64,000 nucleotides of DNA from Synaphobranchus kaupii (taxonomy: Eukaryota; Chordata; Actinopteri; Anguilliformes; Synaphobranchidae): assembly GCA_029718625.1 (NCBI GenBank), contig CM056387.1, positions 35,079,802 through 35,143,801 of the forward strand, written 5' to 3'. Position numbers and translations under genes: made by a program. Every line of letters starts with the position of its first letter. Position 1 is the stretch's first letter. Positions 33,254-44,650 of this stretch are shown in pieces. The notes beneath the pieces are model-generated. The model was given only the letters and a program-made list of their open reading frames with translations, had not been told where the DNA came from and made no database searches.

Positions 33254-34241
33254 CAGAGAGAGAGAGAGAGGTACAGAGAGAGTGAGAGAGGTACAGAGAG
33301 AGTGAGAGGGATAGAGAGGTACAGAGAGAGTGAGAGAGGTACAGAGAGAGTGAGAGGGATAGAGAGAGAGGTACAGAGAGAGTGAAAGGGATAAAGAGAC
33401 TGCGTATGAGAGTGAGAAGAGAAAGAAATAGAGTAAGAGAGATAGAGAGAGGTACAGAGAGAGTGAGAGAGGTACAGAGAGAGTGAGAGAGGTACAGAGA
33501 GAGAGAGGTACAGAGAGAGTGAGAGAGGTACAGAGAGAGAGAGAGGTACAGAGAGAGAGAGAGAGGTACAGAGAGAGAGAGAGGTACAGAGAGAGAGTGA
33601 GAGAGGTACAGAGAGAGAGAGAGAGGTACAGAGAGAGTGAGAGAGGGAGGTAGAGAGAGAGTGAGAGAGGTACAGAGAAAGAGAGGTACAGAGAGAGTGA
33701 GAGGTACAGAGAGAGAGAGAGAGGTACAGAGAGAGTGAGAGAGGGAGGTAGAGAGAGAGTGAGAGAGGTACAGAGAGAGAGAGGTACAGAGAGAGTGAGA
33801 GGTACAGAGAGAGAGAGAGAGGTACAGAGAGAGTGAGAGAGGTACAGAGAGAGAGAGAGGTACAGAGAGAGTGAGAGGTACAGAGAGAGAGTGAGAGAGG
33901 TACAGAGAGAGAGAGAGAGAGAGGTACAGAGAGATAGAGAGAGAGGTACAGAGAGATAGAGAGAGAGGTACAGAGAGTGAGAGAGGTACAGAGAGAGAGA
34001 GGTACAGAGAGTGAGAGAGGTACAGAGAGAGGTACAGAGAGAGTGAGAGGTACAGAGAGAGAGAGAGAGGTACAGAGAGAGTGAGAGAGGTACAGAGAGA
34101 GAGGTACAGATAGAGTGAGAGAGGGAGGTACAGAGAGAGAGAGAGGTACAGAGAGAGTGAGAGGTACAGAGAGAGAGAGAGAGAGAGAGGTACAGAGAGA
34201 GTGAGAGAGGTACAGAGAGAGAGGTACAGAGAGAGTGAGAG

Positions 34242-34276
<35 letters not shown>

Positions 34277-35321
34277 CAGAGAGAGAGGTACAGAGAGAGT
34301 GAGAGAGGGAGGTACAGAGAGAGTGAGAGGTACAGAGAGAGAGAGAGAGAGAGAGAGAGGTACAGAGAGAGTGAGAGAGGGAGGTACAGAGAGAGTGAGA
34401 TACAGAGAGAGTGAGAGAGGGAGGTACAGAGAGAGTGAGAGGTACAGAGAGAGTGAGAGGTACAGAGAGAGAGAGAGAGAGGTACAGAGAGAGTGAGAGG
34501 TACAGAGAGAGAGGTACAGAGAGTGAGAGAGGGAGGTACAGAGAGAGAGAGAGAGGTACAGAGGGAGTGAGAGAGGTACAGAGAGAGTGAGAGAGGGAGG
34601 TACAGAGAGAGTGAGAGGTACAGAGAGAGTGAGAGATAGAGAGAGTGAGAGGTACAGAGAGAGAGAGAGAGTGAGAGAGGTACAGAGAGGGAGGTACAGA
34701 GAGAGTGAGAGGTACAGAGAGAGAGAGAGGTACAGAGAGTGAGAGGTACAGAGAGAGTGAGAGAGGGAGGTACAGAGAGAGTGAGAGAGGGAGGTACAGA
34801 GAGAGTGAGGTACAGAGAGAGAGAGAGGTACAGAGAGAGTGAGAGGTACAGAGAGAGAGAGAGAGAGGTACAGAGAGAGTGAGAGAGGGAGGTACAGAGA
34901 GAGAGAGGTACAGAGAGAGAGAGAGGTACAGAGAGAGAGAGAGGTACAGAGTGAGAGAGGGAGGTACAGAGAGAGTGAGAGGTAGAGAGAGAGTGAGAGA
35001 GGGAGGTACAGAGAGAGAGAGAGGTACAGAGAGAGAGAGAGGTACAGAGTGAGAGAGGGAGGTACAGAGAGAGTGAGAGGTACAGAGAGAGTGAGAGAGA
35101 GAGGTACAGAGAGAGAGAGAGAGGGAGGTACAGAGTGAGAGAGGGAGGTACAGAGAGAGTGAGAGGTACAGAGAGAGAGAGAGAGGTACAGAGAGAGTGA
35201 GAGAGGTACAGAGAGAGTGAGAGAGGGAGGTACAGAGAGAGAGAGAGAGGTACAGAGAGAGAGAGAGAGGGAGGTACAGAGAGAGAGTGAGAGGTACAGA
35301 GAGAGTGGGAGAGAGAGAGAG
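33254..35321 (+). repeat. GA-rich array punctuated by GTAC
   Basis: About 2.07 kb of GGTACAGAGAGAGTGAGAGA-type units of 14-34 bp in which pure GA runs are interrupted by GTAC and by GTGAG or GGGAGG. The - strand shows two overlapping open frames of about 700 codons made only of Ser, Leu, Tyr, Cys, Thr, Val, Pro and His; these are artefacts of composition. A LINE follows immediately and the same array resumes at 41818. Confidence 0.97.
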
Positions 35322-35768
35322 ATTTCATGAGAAAAATGAGCTCCTAATAACATTTATTTTTTGTTGGTGTTAAATGAAGTATAGTGAGAAAAGCTTTACA
35401 TTAATTTTAACATGAAAACCTAGAGAACACACTGAAAAAATCTACAGAGAGAAAAAACCCTCCAGAGTCTTATTTTGGACAAAAGGATATAGGCTAAATT
35501 GCAAGCTAATCAAGAGCTAAATTGCTAACTGGCAACTGAAGAAAATAACTGAAGGTCACAACAAAACAAGAAACAGAAAATACAAGAAAACACAAGGACA
35601 AAGGACAAAGGACAATAATCCTAGATTGAGAACTAAGAGGACTAAGAGGGTAGGACCTAATTTTCTTTTATTTAACTTAATTTAAGCAAAGGTTTCCTGG
35701 TGTATAGGCTAGCTCTGGCTACAGATAACTTAACTTTGGCTACGGAGAGCAATTTTGACAGTTAGAGA

Positions 35769-37805
35769 ATGGATACATTAGAGGGGAGGAGCCTCAGCAG
35801 CCTGAGCAGCCTAGCCATAAGTTACCCTGACAATGGCTCCAGTGACACGGCGAGAAAAAAATATAAAGCAAAGCTACTGAGAGACTTTCCTGAGACTCTG
35901 AGGGCAGACTTCATGATATTTAAAGATGAGGAAAGGAAAACAGATCTGCTCTTTTACACAGAGCACCCTAATGCCTGGCATACAGCCCTCAGTTCAGCCA
36001 TCAAAGACCTGAAGATGGCAGGAAACAAGGCAATGAGACAGCTCTTTTTAGACACTACCCCTAAGTTCAATATAAACCTATATAACAATGGGACTGTAAT
36101 GATCCAGGGCTCAACCCACTGCCTGGAACAGTTTGAGAGAAATTTTGACAGGTACAAATCACTGGCTGAGAGAGAGAAGGATTCTCTCCCCCTTACAGCA
36201 GCAGCAACAGGCGCACACTCAGAGCCAACAAGCCCTCCCCCTCGCCCCGCCCCTACCCCACAGGCTGGCTCTGTCGCTGTCCACTCCACTCCCCCAGCCT
36301 CTACCCCACCCCACTCCCCGCACACACCCAGAACAACAGTGTCTGTGCAGCGCATCCAGGAATGCCTCTCCATGCTTGAGATGGAGATCACAGAATTTAA
36401 AGAGAGCAAGCTTCAGGAGACAGACTCTGTCCAGCAGCTCAGATTGGAATTGGAGCAACTGAAAAAGGAAAGCAGTAGTAAACTGGGAGAATTGGAGACA
36501 AGTGTCACTAATCTGCATAAAAACAATCAGAGACTGAATGATGAGCTCACAAATTTGAAAGAAGAGATGAGGCAGAAAGATGCTGCGATCCACAACCTCA
36601 CAGAGCAAATCACCAGCCTGACCACAGAGCAGCACCTCTGCCAGACCACAGCCAGAGGCTCACAGACAGAGAGCAGCCCCAGCAACACTACCACCACCTC
36701 CCCCATCGCCTCACAAACTAAGCCCAGCCCCCCAGCCACCCAACCAGCCCCTCCTCAGCCCTCACGACAACAACCTGCTCCAAACACACCACCCCTCCAC
36801 CCACAGCCACCCAAAACAGCTATCCTCATTGACTCAAATGGTAAATTCCTAAACCACAGGAGGCTGTTCCCAACCCATAGTGTGGGAAAGTTCTGGTGCC
36901 CCACCACAGACAATGCCCTCAAACTACTCTGCCAGTCTACCCTGAACACCCCACAGAACATTTTAATACACACTGGCACCAATGACCTGCGCTCCAAGGG
37001 AGAGAAGGTGGCAGAATCCTTAAAAAAGGTGGCAGAAAAGGCCCACAGGCTGTTTCCACAGGCGAACATTGCCATTTCCACACTGCTGCCCCGCAGAGAC
37101 TATCCAGGTGGCCTGATCAACAAAATAAATCAGTCAATCACCAGTGACTGTGCCACGCTGCCCAATGTTACCATCATCCACCACCCAGCTCTGTCCTGTG
37201 ATCACCTTTATGACCTGGTCCACCTTGACCAGGAGGGTGTCAGGCTGTTTGCTAAAGACCTAAGAGAGGCTCTCTACAGAGACCTACCCACCCTCCAGCC
37301 CCACAGACCTCCAGCACACCCCCATCACCAGTACTCTGCCGGCTACAGGAGATCCCACCACCGACAAAGCAGAGCCCAACCTAGCACAACCCAGCCCAGC
37401 ACTGCCCAGCCCAGCACTGCCCAGCTCAGCACAACCCAGCCCAGCAGGACCCAGCCCAGCACTGCCCAGCCCAGCACTGCCCAGCCCAGCACAGCCCAGC
37501 CCAGCAGGACCCAGCCCAGCACTGCCCAGCCCAGCAGGACCCAGCCCAGCACAGCCCAGCCCAGCAGGACCCAGCCCAGCACAGCCCAGCCCAATCCTGC
37601 CCAGCCATGGGTCCCACAGCAGCTCACCTATCCAGTTCACCCAAAAAACACTCACCACTACATGATGCACGGCGCAGCTCAGCCCACCCTATCCCCACAA
37701 CAGCTCACCTATGCAGAAGTTGTTCAGGGTGCAAAACACCCAAACACTCAAGACTGTGGGGAGGTACGTCAACTACTACAGCTAATCCTTAGGATACTCA
37801 ACTAA
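35769..37805 (+). CDS. LINE ORF1 protein with coiled coil and SGNH esterase domain
   Basis: 678 aa, first ATG after the leader. The order is: an N-terminal region (about 1-145) with no named motif; a Pro-rich linker; a coiled coil (about 195-290, Leu/Glu/Gln heptads such as [20 protein letters not shown]); a second Pro/Thr linker; and an SGNH (GDSL-like) hydrolase. Catalytic blocks are visible: IDSNG with Ser at about 356, GTND at 403-406, and DLVH at 482-485 (the D-x-x-H pair). A tail of AQPST repeats (about 537-612) ends the protein. ORF1 esterases are known from CR1/L2-type LINEs; they probably act with RNA binding and membrane or nuclear import, but their substrate is not established. Confidence 0.85.
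   Translation: MDTLEGRSLSSLSSLAISYPDNGSSDTARKKYKAKLLRDFPETLRADFMIFKDEERKTDLLFYTEHPNAWHTALSSAIKDLKMAGNKAMRQLFLDTTPKFNINLYNNGTVMIQGSTHCLEQFERNFDRYKSLAEREKDSLPLTAAATGAHSEPTSPPPRPAPTPQAGSVAVHSTPPASTPPHSPHTPRTTVSVQRIQECLSMLEMEITEFKESKLQETDSVQQLRLELEQLKKESSSKLGELETSVTNLHKNNQRLNDELTNLKEEMRQKDAAIHNLTEQITSLTTEQHLCQTTARGSQTESSPSNTTTTSPIASQTKPSPPATQPAPPQPSRQQPAPNTPPLHPQPPKTAILIDSNGKFLNHRRLFPTHSVGKFWCPTTDNALKLLCQSTLNTPQNILIHTGTNDLRSKGEKVAESLKKVAEKAHRLFPQANIAISTLLPRRDYPGGLINKINQSITSDCATLPNVTIIHHPALSCDHLYDLVHLDQEGVRLFAKDLREALYRDLPTLQPHRPPAHPHHQYSAGYRRSHHRQSRAQPSTTQPSTAQPSTAQLSTTQPSRTQPSTAQPSTAQPSTAQPSRTQPSTAQPSRTQPSTAQPSRTQPSTAQPNPAQPWVPQQLTYPVHPKNTHHYMMHGAAQPTLSPQQLTYAEVVQGAKHPNTQDCGEVRQLLQLILRILN
37379..37605 (+). 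repeat. in-frame 15-bp minisatellite inside LINE ORF1
   Basis: CAGCCCAGCACTGCC / CAGCCCAGCAGGACC units code for AQPST and TQPSR pentapeptides. Because the unit is 15 bp, length changes keep the frame. Confidence 0.9.
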
Positions 37806-37884
37806 TCAGTTAATTATTATAAATATGTGCAAATATTCAGTATTCAGTGTTTAAATAATACTAAAATGTTAACTATATACAGTA

Positions 37885-37892
37885 TGTGTATG

Positions 37893-37923
<31 letters not shown>

Positions 37924-37973
37924 ATGTATATGTATGTATGTATATATATGTATGTATATGTATATATATATAT
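37885..37973 (+). repeat. (TA/TG)n microsatellite between the LINE ORFs
   Basis: TATATATATATG / TGTATGTATATG repeats fill most of the inter-ORF spacer. The frame happens to be open through it. Confidence 0.95.
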
Positions 37974-38023
37974 CTTTTTTTTTCTTTTCTTTTCTTCTCA
38001 TTATACTCATTGATAACCAACAA

Positions 38024-41000
38024 ATGCATTGTATTCAAATGAGATCTCTTTCTATCAGCGCATGGAACATCCAAGGAATGTACTCCTCAATATTTGGAAC
38101 TAAAAGTATAAACCCAGATTTCCTTAAGAGCATCACTGGTCACGACATCATAGTGCTCTTAGAAACATGGTGTAGATCAGATGTGGAAACTCACTGTCCC
38201 TCGGGCTATAGGGAGATTGTACTGCCATCTTTCAAACATGCTCACGTAAAACGTGGAAGAGACTCAGGTGGAGTCATCATATGGTTTAAAGTGGACCTGA
38301 AAGGCCACTTATCAATAGAAAAGAAAGAGGTCACACACATTTGGCTACGGCTTAAAAAAGGCACAATTAATAGTGACAAAGACCTCTTTCTTTGTGCAGT
38401 TTACACTCCACCTGCTGAGTCTCCCTACTTCAATGTAGATTTTTTTAACAGTCTCCACGCAGAAACCAGCCATTTCCAGGCTCAGGGGAATGTGCTGTTG
38501 TGTGGAGACTTTAATGCCAGAACAGGCCGAGAGGGTGATACCATTGAAACTCAAGGTAATAATCATATCTTCAAAGCTTCTCCGCACCTCACCCCGACAA
38601 CAAAAACGCGGAATAACCCTGACAATATTGTCAATAAGCATGGGAAGGAGTTGTTGCATCTCTGTCGAGGCTTAGGCCTGTACATGCTTAATGGTAGGAT
38701 CCGTGGGGACTCATTAGGTCGGTTCACATATTGCTCAGCTCTTGGGTCTAGTGTAGTCGACTATGCCCTTACTGACATGGACCCCTCCTCCATCAGTGCA
38801 TTCACTGTTAGACCACAGTTACCATTATCGGACCACTGCCAAATTAATGTCTTCCTGAAAAGATGTGAAACATCAACAGTTCAAGAGCCCCATAAACTAA
38901 CTAAATTAAATATGGCCTATAAGTGGGCTGAAAACAGTGTGTCTGACTTCATTTCTGCAATCAGTTCTACTAAAATAAACAATCTAATCAATACATTTTG
39001 TTCAAGACAATTCCAACCAGATCAAGACAATGTAAATCAGGCTGTTAAAGAAATAAATGAAATATACCACAAGGCTGCTATCATGGCAAACCTTATCAAA
39101 ATTAAGAAACCTAAACAGAGACCTAAAAAAGAAACATGGTTTGATATGGAGTGCAAAATTATAAGAAAAGAACTTAGACAATTATCCAATCAGAAACACA
39201 ATCAACCAGATAATTTTGATTTAAGACATCAATATTGTGAAACACTTAAAAAATATAAGCAAACTCTTAACTCGAAAAAGAAGCAACATTATATCCAAAC
39301 TTTAGAAGAAATTGAGGCCTCCATTAACAGAAATCAGTTCTGGGAGAAATGGAAAAAATTACATTCAAAACAAACTCCTGATATTCCCATAAAAAATGGA
39401 GACATCTGGAAGAACCATTTTGAAAACCTCTATGAAGAAATACACACTTCAAATCTCTCAGATGAACAAAAAAATATCCAAGATAAACTAAAACAATTTG
39501 AGTTAACCATTAAGGACTACCAGAACCCCTTAGATTTCGAAATTTCTTCAAAAGAACTTACAGATTCACTCCATAAAATGAAACATGGAAAAGCATCTGG
39601 CCCCGATATGATTCAGACAGAAATGTTAAAAAACAGCCCCCCTGATTTACAGAAAGTCTTACTAAAACTGTTTAATCTTGTTTTGCAAGCTGGCTGCTTT
39701 CCTGGTGTCTGGACAAAAGGGCTTATTTCCCCAATTCACAAGAGTGGAGACAAATTGGACCCCAATAACTACCGAGGCATCTGTGTGAGCAGTAACCTGG
39801 GGAAGGTTTTCTGCTGTATTCTTAACGCCCGCATACAGGCCTTCCTAGTCGAACACAATGTCTTGAGTAAGAGTCAAATTGGATTTTTACCAAATTATCG
39901 GACTACAGATCATATTTACACTCTACACACCCTAATAAATCATCATGTACACCAAAAGAAAAAAGGCAAAATATTTGCTTGTTTTGTGGACTTTAGAAAG
40001 GCATTTGACTCTATTTGGCACAACGGATTATATTATAAAATTATACAATCTGGTGTAGGGGGTAAAGTTTATGACATCATCAAATCAATGTATTTGGACA
40101 ACAAATGTGCGGTAAAAATTGGCGACAAAAGAACAGAATACTTCACTCAAGGGCGTGGGGTGAGACAAGGCTGCAGCTTGAGTCCTACTCTGTTCAATAT
40201 TTACATCAATGAGCTTGCGGTGCTACTGGAACAATCTGCAGCACCTGGTCTCACCCTAAACAATAAGGAAGTCAAATCTCTACTCTATGCAGATGACCTG
40301 GTGCTGCTGTCACCCACAGAGCAAGGACTACAGCAACACCTGGATCTGCTGGAGCAATACTGCCAGAACTGGGCCCTGGCAGTAAATTTATCAAAAACCA
40401 GAATCGTTATCTTCCAAAAGAAGGCCAGACGTCAGGAAACCAGACACTATTTCACTCTAGGAAACACCGCCCTAGAGCATTCTTTATACTATGACTATCT
40501 AGGACTGAGAATTAGTGCCTCCGGAAACTTTGATTCAGCAGTGAATGCATTAAAAGAAAAAGCACGACGAGCATTTTTTGCAATTAAAAGACAATTCCAT
40601 GGATTTGAAATTCCAATTAAAATTTGGTGTAAGATTTTTGACAGTGTGATCTTGCCTATTGCATTATATGGATGTGAGGTATGGGGTCCACTCAGTAAAC
40701 TCGAGTACACTAAATGGGATAAACAACCAACAGAGACTCTGCACGCTGAATTCTGTAGAAATATATTGAAAATTCAAAGGAAAACTCCAACAAATGCAAG
40801 CAGGGCAGAATTAGGCCGATTTCCACTAATTGTACCGGTTCAAAAGAGATCCCTAAAATTTTGGTTACATCTCCATTCAAGTCCACATAACTCCCTCCAA
40901 TTTGAGGCACTCAAAACCCAAGAGCTCAGCCCTAAAACCAGTCCCCTCTGTCAGCTGGTCCTGAAATTAACTAACCCACGTTCAATCAATCAACCAGCAA

Positions 41001-41524
41001 ATCAATTTCAGACCAGCACTGCTGACCAAACTCAAATTAGAGTAAACCAAATCATGAAACAAATAAAACACTCCTATTTGGAACATTGGGACACTGAAAC
41101 AAAATCTCAACACAAATTAGAATGCTATCGGGCCCTAAAAAGAGAATATGAATTGGCAGATTATCTCTTCACTGTCAGAGATGCAAAGCAGAGACAGATC
41201 CTGACCAAGTACAGGCTCAGTGACCACAGTCTAGCCATAGAAAAAGGCAGACATAAAAAATTATGGAAACCCAAAGAGGACAGAATATGTGGTCACTGTA
41301 TGACAGATGAGGTTGAGACAGAGATGCACTTTCTCCTTAAATGTGAAAAATTTAAAAAAATCAGAGAATATTATTTTGAGAAATTTCATAATGAAATCCC
41401 AAATTTCTCCCAGCTACCCCCCATGGATAAAATTCCAATCGTGTTGGGAGAGGGACATACAGCAACAATTGCAGCAAAATATGTGACAGTCTGCCATAGC
41501 CTGAGAGAAAGTGAGAACACATAG
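38024..41524 (+). CDS. LINE ORF2: endonuclease / reverse transcriptase
   Basis: About 1166 aa from the ATG at 38024 (a second ATG at 38039 directly precedes RSLSISAWNIQG and may be the true start). The N-terminus is an APE-type endonuclease: SAWNIQG, LLETW with Glu at about 47, GDFNAR at about 161, and LSDH with His at about 271. The reverse transcriptase has FVDFRKAFDS (Asp about 656), RGVRQGCSLSPTLFNIYINE, and YADD at about 755-758 (bases 40286-40297). The C-terminus has a zinc-knuckle-like CGHC ... ETEMHFLLKC (from about 1089). The protein nicks the target and primes reverse transcription of its own RNA there. No stop or frameshift interrupts it. Confidence 0.92.
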   Translation: MHCIQMRSLSISAWNIQGMYSSIFGTKSINPDFLKSITGHDIIVLLETWCRSDVETHCPSGYREIVLPSFKHAHVKRGRDSGGVIIWFKVDLKGHLSIEKKEVTHIWLRLKKGTINSDKDLFLCAVYTPPAESPYFNVDFFNSLHAETSHFQAQGNVLLCGDFNARTGREGDTIETQGNNHIFKASPHLTPTTKTRNNPDNIVNKHGKELLHLCRGLGLYMLNGRIRGDSLGRFTYCSALGSSVVDYALTDMDPSSISAFTVRPQLPLSDHCQINVFLKRCETSTVQEPHKLTKLNMAYKWAENSVSDFISAISSTKINNLINTFCSRQFQPDQDNVNQAVKEINEIYHKAAIMANLIKIKKPKQRPKKETWFDMECKIIRKELRQLSNQKHNQPDNFDLRHQYCETLKKYKQTLNSKKKQHYIQTLEEIEASINRNQFWEKWKKLHSKQTPDIPIKNGDIWKNHFENLYEEIHTSNLSDEQKNIQDKLKQFELTIKDYQNPLDFEISSKELTDSLHKMKHGKASGPDMIQTEMLKNSPPDLQKVLLKLFNLVLQAGCFPGVWTKGLISPIHKSGDKLDPNNYRGICVSSNLGKVFCCILNARIQAFLVEHNVLSKSQIGFLPNYRTTDHIYTLHTLINHHVHQKKKGKIFACFVDFRKAFDSIWHNGLYYKIIQSGVGGKVYDIIKSMYLDNKCAVKIGDKRTEYFTQGRGVRQGCSLSPTLFNIYINELAVLLEQSAAPGLTLNNKEVKSLLYADDLVLLSPTEQGLQQHLDLLEQYCQNWALAVNLSKTRIVIFQKKARRQETRHYFTLGNTALEHSLYYDYLGLRISASGNFDSAVNALKEKARRAFFAIKRQFHGFEIPIKIWCKIFDSVILPIALYGCEVWGPLSKLEYTKWDKQPTETLHAEFCRNILKIQRKTPTNASRAELGRFPLIVPVQKRSLKFWLHLHSSPHNSLQFEALKTQELSPKTSPLCQLVLKLTNPRSINQPANQFQTSTADQTQIRVNQIMKQIKHSYLEHWDTETKSQHKLECYRALKREYELADYLFTVRDAKQRQILTKYRLSDHSLAIEKGRHKKLWKPKEDRICGHCMTDEVETEMHFLLKCEKFKKIREYYFEKFHNEIPNFSQLPPMDKIPIVLGEGHTATIAAKYVTVCHSLRESENT

Positions 41525-41652
41525 AGACCCTAATCTACCCCAGCCCAGTATTTGTATATTATTTTATTAATTATAGTTCAATGATATGTTCTTTGTTGCA
41601 CAAACTCACACGATACAGCACACACTCATAAAAGCATGTACACATAAACAGG

Positions 41653-41654
<2 letters not shown>

Positions 41655-41711
<57 letters not shown>
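41655..41711 (+). repeat. (CA)n in the LINE 3' UTR
   Basis: Near-pure CA run of about 57 bp between ORF2 and the TTGAA tail. Confidence 0.95.
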
Positions 41712-41713
<2 letters not shown>

Positions 41714-41817
41714 TACTCTATTTATGATTATTGTACCTGTTGTACTCTTTCATGCTTTGGCAATATGTATATGTACATACGTCATGCCAATAAAGCAAAT
41801 TTGAATTGAATTGAATT

Positions 41818-41930
41818 GAGTGAGAGAGGGAGGTACAGAGAGAGAGAGAGGTACAGAGAGAGAGAGAGGTACAGAGAGAGAGAGAGAGGGAGGTACAGAG
41901 AGTGAGAGGTACATAGAGAGAGAGAGATGG
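41818..41930 (+). repeat. continuation of the GTAC/GA array after the LINE
   Basis: GAGTGAGAGAGGGAGGTACA followed by GAGAGAG-GGTACAG units identical in type to 33254-35321, indicating that the LINE sits at or in this array. Confidence 0.93.
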
Positions 41931-42774
41931 CTGGCCATTACTGTCAGTCATCTTGACAGACAATTTAGACAAAAATGATGATCCTCCTAATAAAGACCAT
42001 GAAAGAGGAGAAGGAGGAAAAAAAGGAAAAATATAAACCCTGGGAAATACCTGCGTGTCTCTCTCGATGAGCTCTCTGTGAATGTTTGGGGAGTTTCCCA
42101 TCACGCCCCCCCCCCCCCCCCCCACCAGCTATGGCACCTATGAGGCCCTGTATTGCCTGCTAAAGGACAAAAAAATATTTATTAAAACAAATATTTTAAA
42201 AATAAATAGATGAGCGGAGACGTGCTTTTCAAGCCTTGCAGGGGGTTGTCTGAGCAGCTGCAATGGCATCCGGAGGAGATAAAGCCCAGGATAGGAGATA
42301 AAGCCCAGGATAGGTGGCAATGTGCAGTGGATCATTAGAGAATCCACCCTTGCCCTCCACCCCTCTCCCAGTTCCCATCCCCTCAGATATAACGCACGCC
42401 ATCAGGCATCGGCCATGGACTGTGCCTGAAGCCTCAGCAACCCTGCTAGCATTAGCACCACTCTGCTCAATGACAAGCTTGTGGGGGACATGGGAACAGA
42501 GGAAGGATCGGACCTGCCAGCTCTCCAGAGCACAAGTATGAATACCCAGCATGCCTTGGGGCATGGGCACTGCTCAAACAGAGAGAGGGCTTTTTTAAAG
42601 TGCGGGCAGTGTGAGCATGTGTGTGTGTGTAGACGTGTCTCTGGGACCAAGGGTGCTATCAGCACAGGGAGTCTCCAGTGCGATATGCAGCCAGACTCCG
42701 GTAAAGAATCTGCTTATGCTGGAAAGCTTGTGCACCAGACACTAATGGGATGGGGTGTGTGCTTTTATATGGCA

Positions 42775-42893
42775 ACACACACACACACACACACACTCAC
42801 ACACCCACACAGACACAAATACAAAAGTCAAATATGCACACACTCACACATTCGCTCTGTGTCAAATACACACACACACACACACACAGATGC
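42775..42893 (+). repeat. (CA)n microsatellites, two blocks
   Basis: CA runs at 42775-42815 and 42868-42889 separated by mixed sequence. Confidence 0.9.
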
Positions 42894-43881
42894 ACAGTAT
42901 GAAGTGACCCTCCCCGCCAATGGAAGTACCTGGCAGAGGATAAAAGAATTAAATTAGGGAATAGAAAAAAAAATAGAAAAAAAAACAAAAAAACTTTGGT
43001 TTTATGTTTGAGATAAAGAGGGAAAAATAGCGGGGTCACGTCTGCACGCATACTTTCTCACAGAGGCGCACGCACGGCAGTTTTGTGGCGGGACTCAGAA
43101 CCCCTGTCCCAGCAGCCATCTGGCGCTCCGCATGAACAGAGCCATCAATCTGCAGGCCCCACAAGGCCCCATTCATCCAGGAGTCCCGCGCTGGCTGGCT
43201 GGCATGGGCCTGACTGAGGCTCTGCCCAATCAGCTGCAGCGTTGCCAGATCCCGGGAGAGCTGCTGCTCCTTCGACCGGGCCGGGCCGAGACGGGATGGG
43301 GAGCGGGGCGGGGATCACGGCACCGGAGGAGCAGACGGAGGAGCGCAGAAGGAGCAGAAGAGGGAGGTGAACTGGGAGCAGGAGAAACGCGAGGAGTAGA
43401 GAGGGAAAGACTACAGCTTATTAACACTCAAGTGCACAGGTCCTCCCAAACAAAAAAACAAAAAAACACATAGGCCAGGAAAATCCCCATGACCTAAAGG
43501 TATTTCCTTAGGTGTGTGTGTGTGTGTGTGTGTGTGCAGTTATTTGTGGAACCTTTCTGAAAGAGCGACAATTTATTTAAAAAAGGGAAGGGTTTTTCAA
43601 GGTTTCTTTGTACAGCGATTGCGTCACTTTCGCTCCGCAGAATCAACAGTCCTTCTTTACGCTGAGCCGCCTTGTCGCTGCCGGTCTGGTAATAAATGTC
43701 TTGCGGTCCCCAGATTTTCCTTTCCTGCAAGTGCCCAAGCTGCACGCTTCTCATTACCCACAATCCCCCCCTCCTCGGCCGTGCACTGAGTTCAAGCAGA
43801 CCTGCTCTAGCTCCTGAAATCAAAAAGATTTCCAGTGCCTCAGAAGGGCTTCAACGAATTTGGCCCGACTGCCAGCATTCT

Positions 43882-44024
<143 letters not shown>

Positions 44025-44404
44025 GGGTTGTAGTGTGTAGCAGGGGTTTTGGCTTATGTCCTCATTTACATCAGTGTCTCACAGCTACACCCGAGAAAGG
44101 ATTTTTCAGTCCAAGCATGTTCGTAGCCTGCTTTTTTAATCTATACGGCTGTGCACATTTAGTATAGGTAATTTTAACATACTGTATGTAGTTTTAATTA
44201 TAGTAGGAGGGATACCTTTTTACAGGTGAATTTCTGCAGATGTAAATCACAGGAGGTAGCCTGGGGCGGGCCATCGGATCCTCATTATCCCAGAATGCAA
44301 TCTGTTCAGGACACAGCACAATGTTTCATTCACACCACCACCCCCAACAAGACATGCAGCAGTCATGTCCGCCTCTCGCCCCGGCAGGGTCTTTTGTCCC
44401 AACA

Positions 44405-44650
44405 TGTTCCCTTTTTACGGGTTTATTAGACGCTCTCTTGTAAGGTGACTGACCTACAGAGCTTTCAGTGCGTTCAATCCATTTTCAAAAATCAGGCATA
44501 AAACGCTAAAGGGACTTACACATACTTACTGAAGCCATTCAGGTAATGATTGCTTGCTTAAGGGTGCAAATGCAGTGCCCCACACGGGATTCAAACTGGC
44601 AACCTCTTGAGTTACGAGTCTGGTTCCTTAATCACCACGTTGCACAACCT
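44405..44650 (-). mobile_element. tRNA-derived SINE, antisense, diverged
   Basis: TTTATTAGACGCTCTCTTGT at the left resembles the antisense SINE tail. At the right, GGGATTCAAACTGGCAACC (antisense B box), AGTTACGAGTC and TTCCTTAATCACCACGTTGC form the antisense tRNA-like head. The spacing of about 240 bp fits a nearly complete copy. Confidence 0.55.

Larger units (their letters stand above)
35322..41819 (+). mobile_element. non-LTR retrotransposon (LINE), apparently full length
   Basis: A 6.5-kb element with a 5' leader of about 450 bp, ORF1 (35769-37805), a TA/TG microsatellite spacer, ORF2 (38024-41524) and a 3' UTR with a CA run. It ends AATAAAGCAAATTTGAATTG and GAATTGAATTGAG. The short-repeat (TTGAA)n tail, instead of poly(A), fits CR1/L2/I-type elements rather than L1. 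Both ORFs are uninterrupted and keep catalytic residues, so the copy is young. The exact clade was not resolved. It lies at the edge of or within the GTAC/GA array, which continues on its 3' side. Confidence 0.9.

Noticed and set aside
33248..35353. Minus-strand open frames of about 700 codons in two overlapping frames
   Set aside because: They consist only of residues forced by the GTAC/GA repeat (Ser, Leu, Tyr, Cys, Thr, Val, Pro, His), are open in more than one frame and have no domain.
37886..38023. N-terminal Tyr/Val/Ile/Met-rich extension of LINE ORF2
   Set aside because: It is translation of the TA/TG microsatellite; the endonuclease domain begins at 38024-38039.
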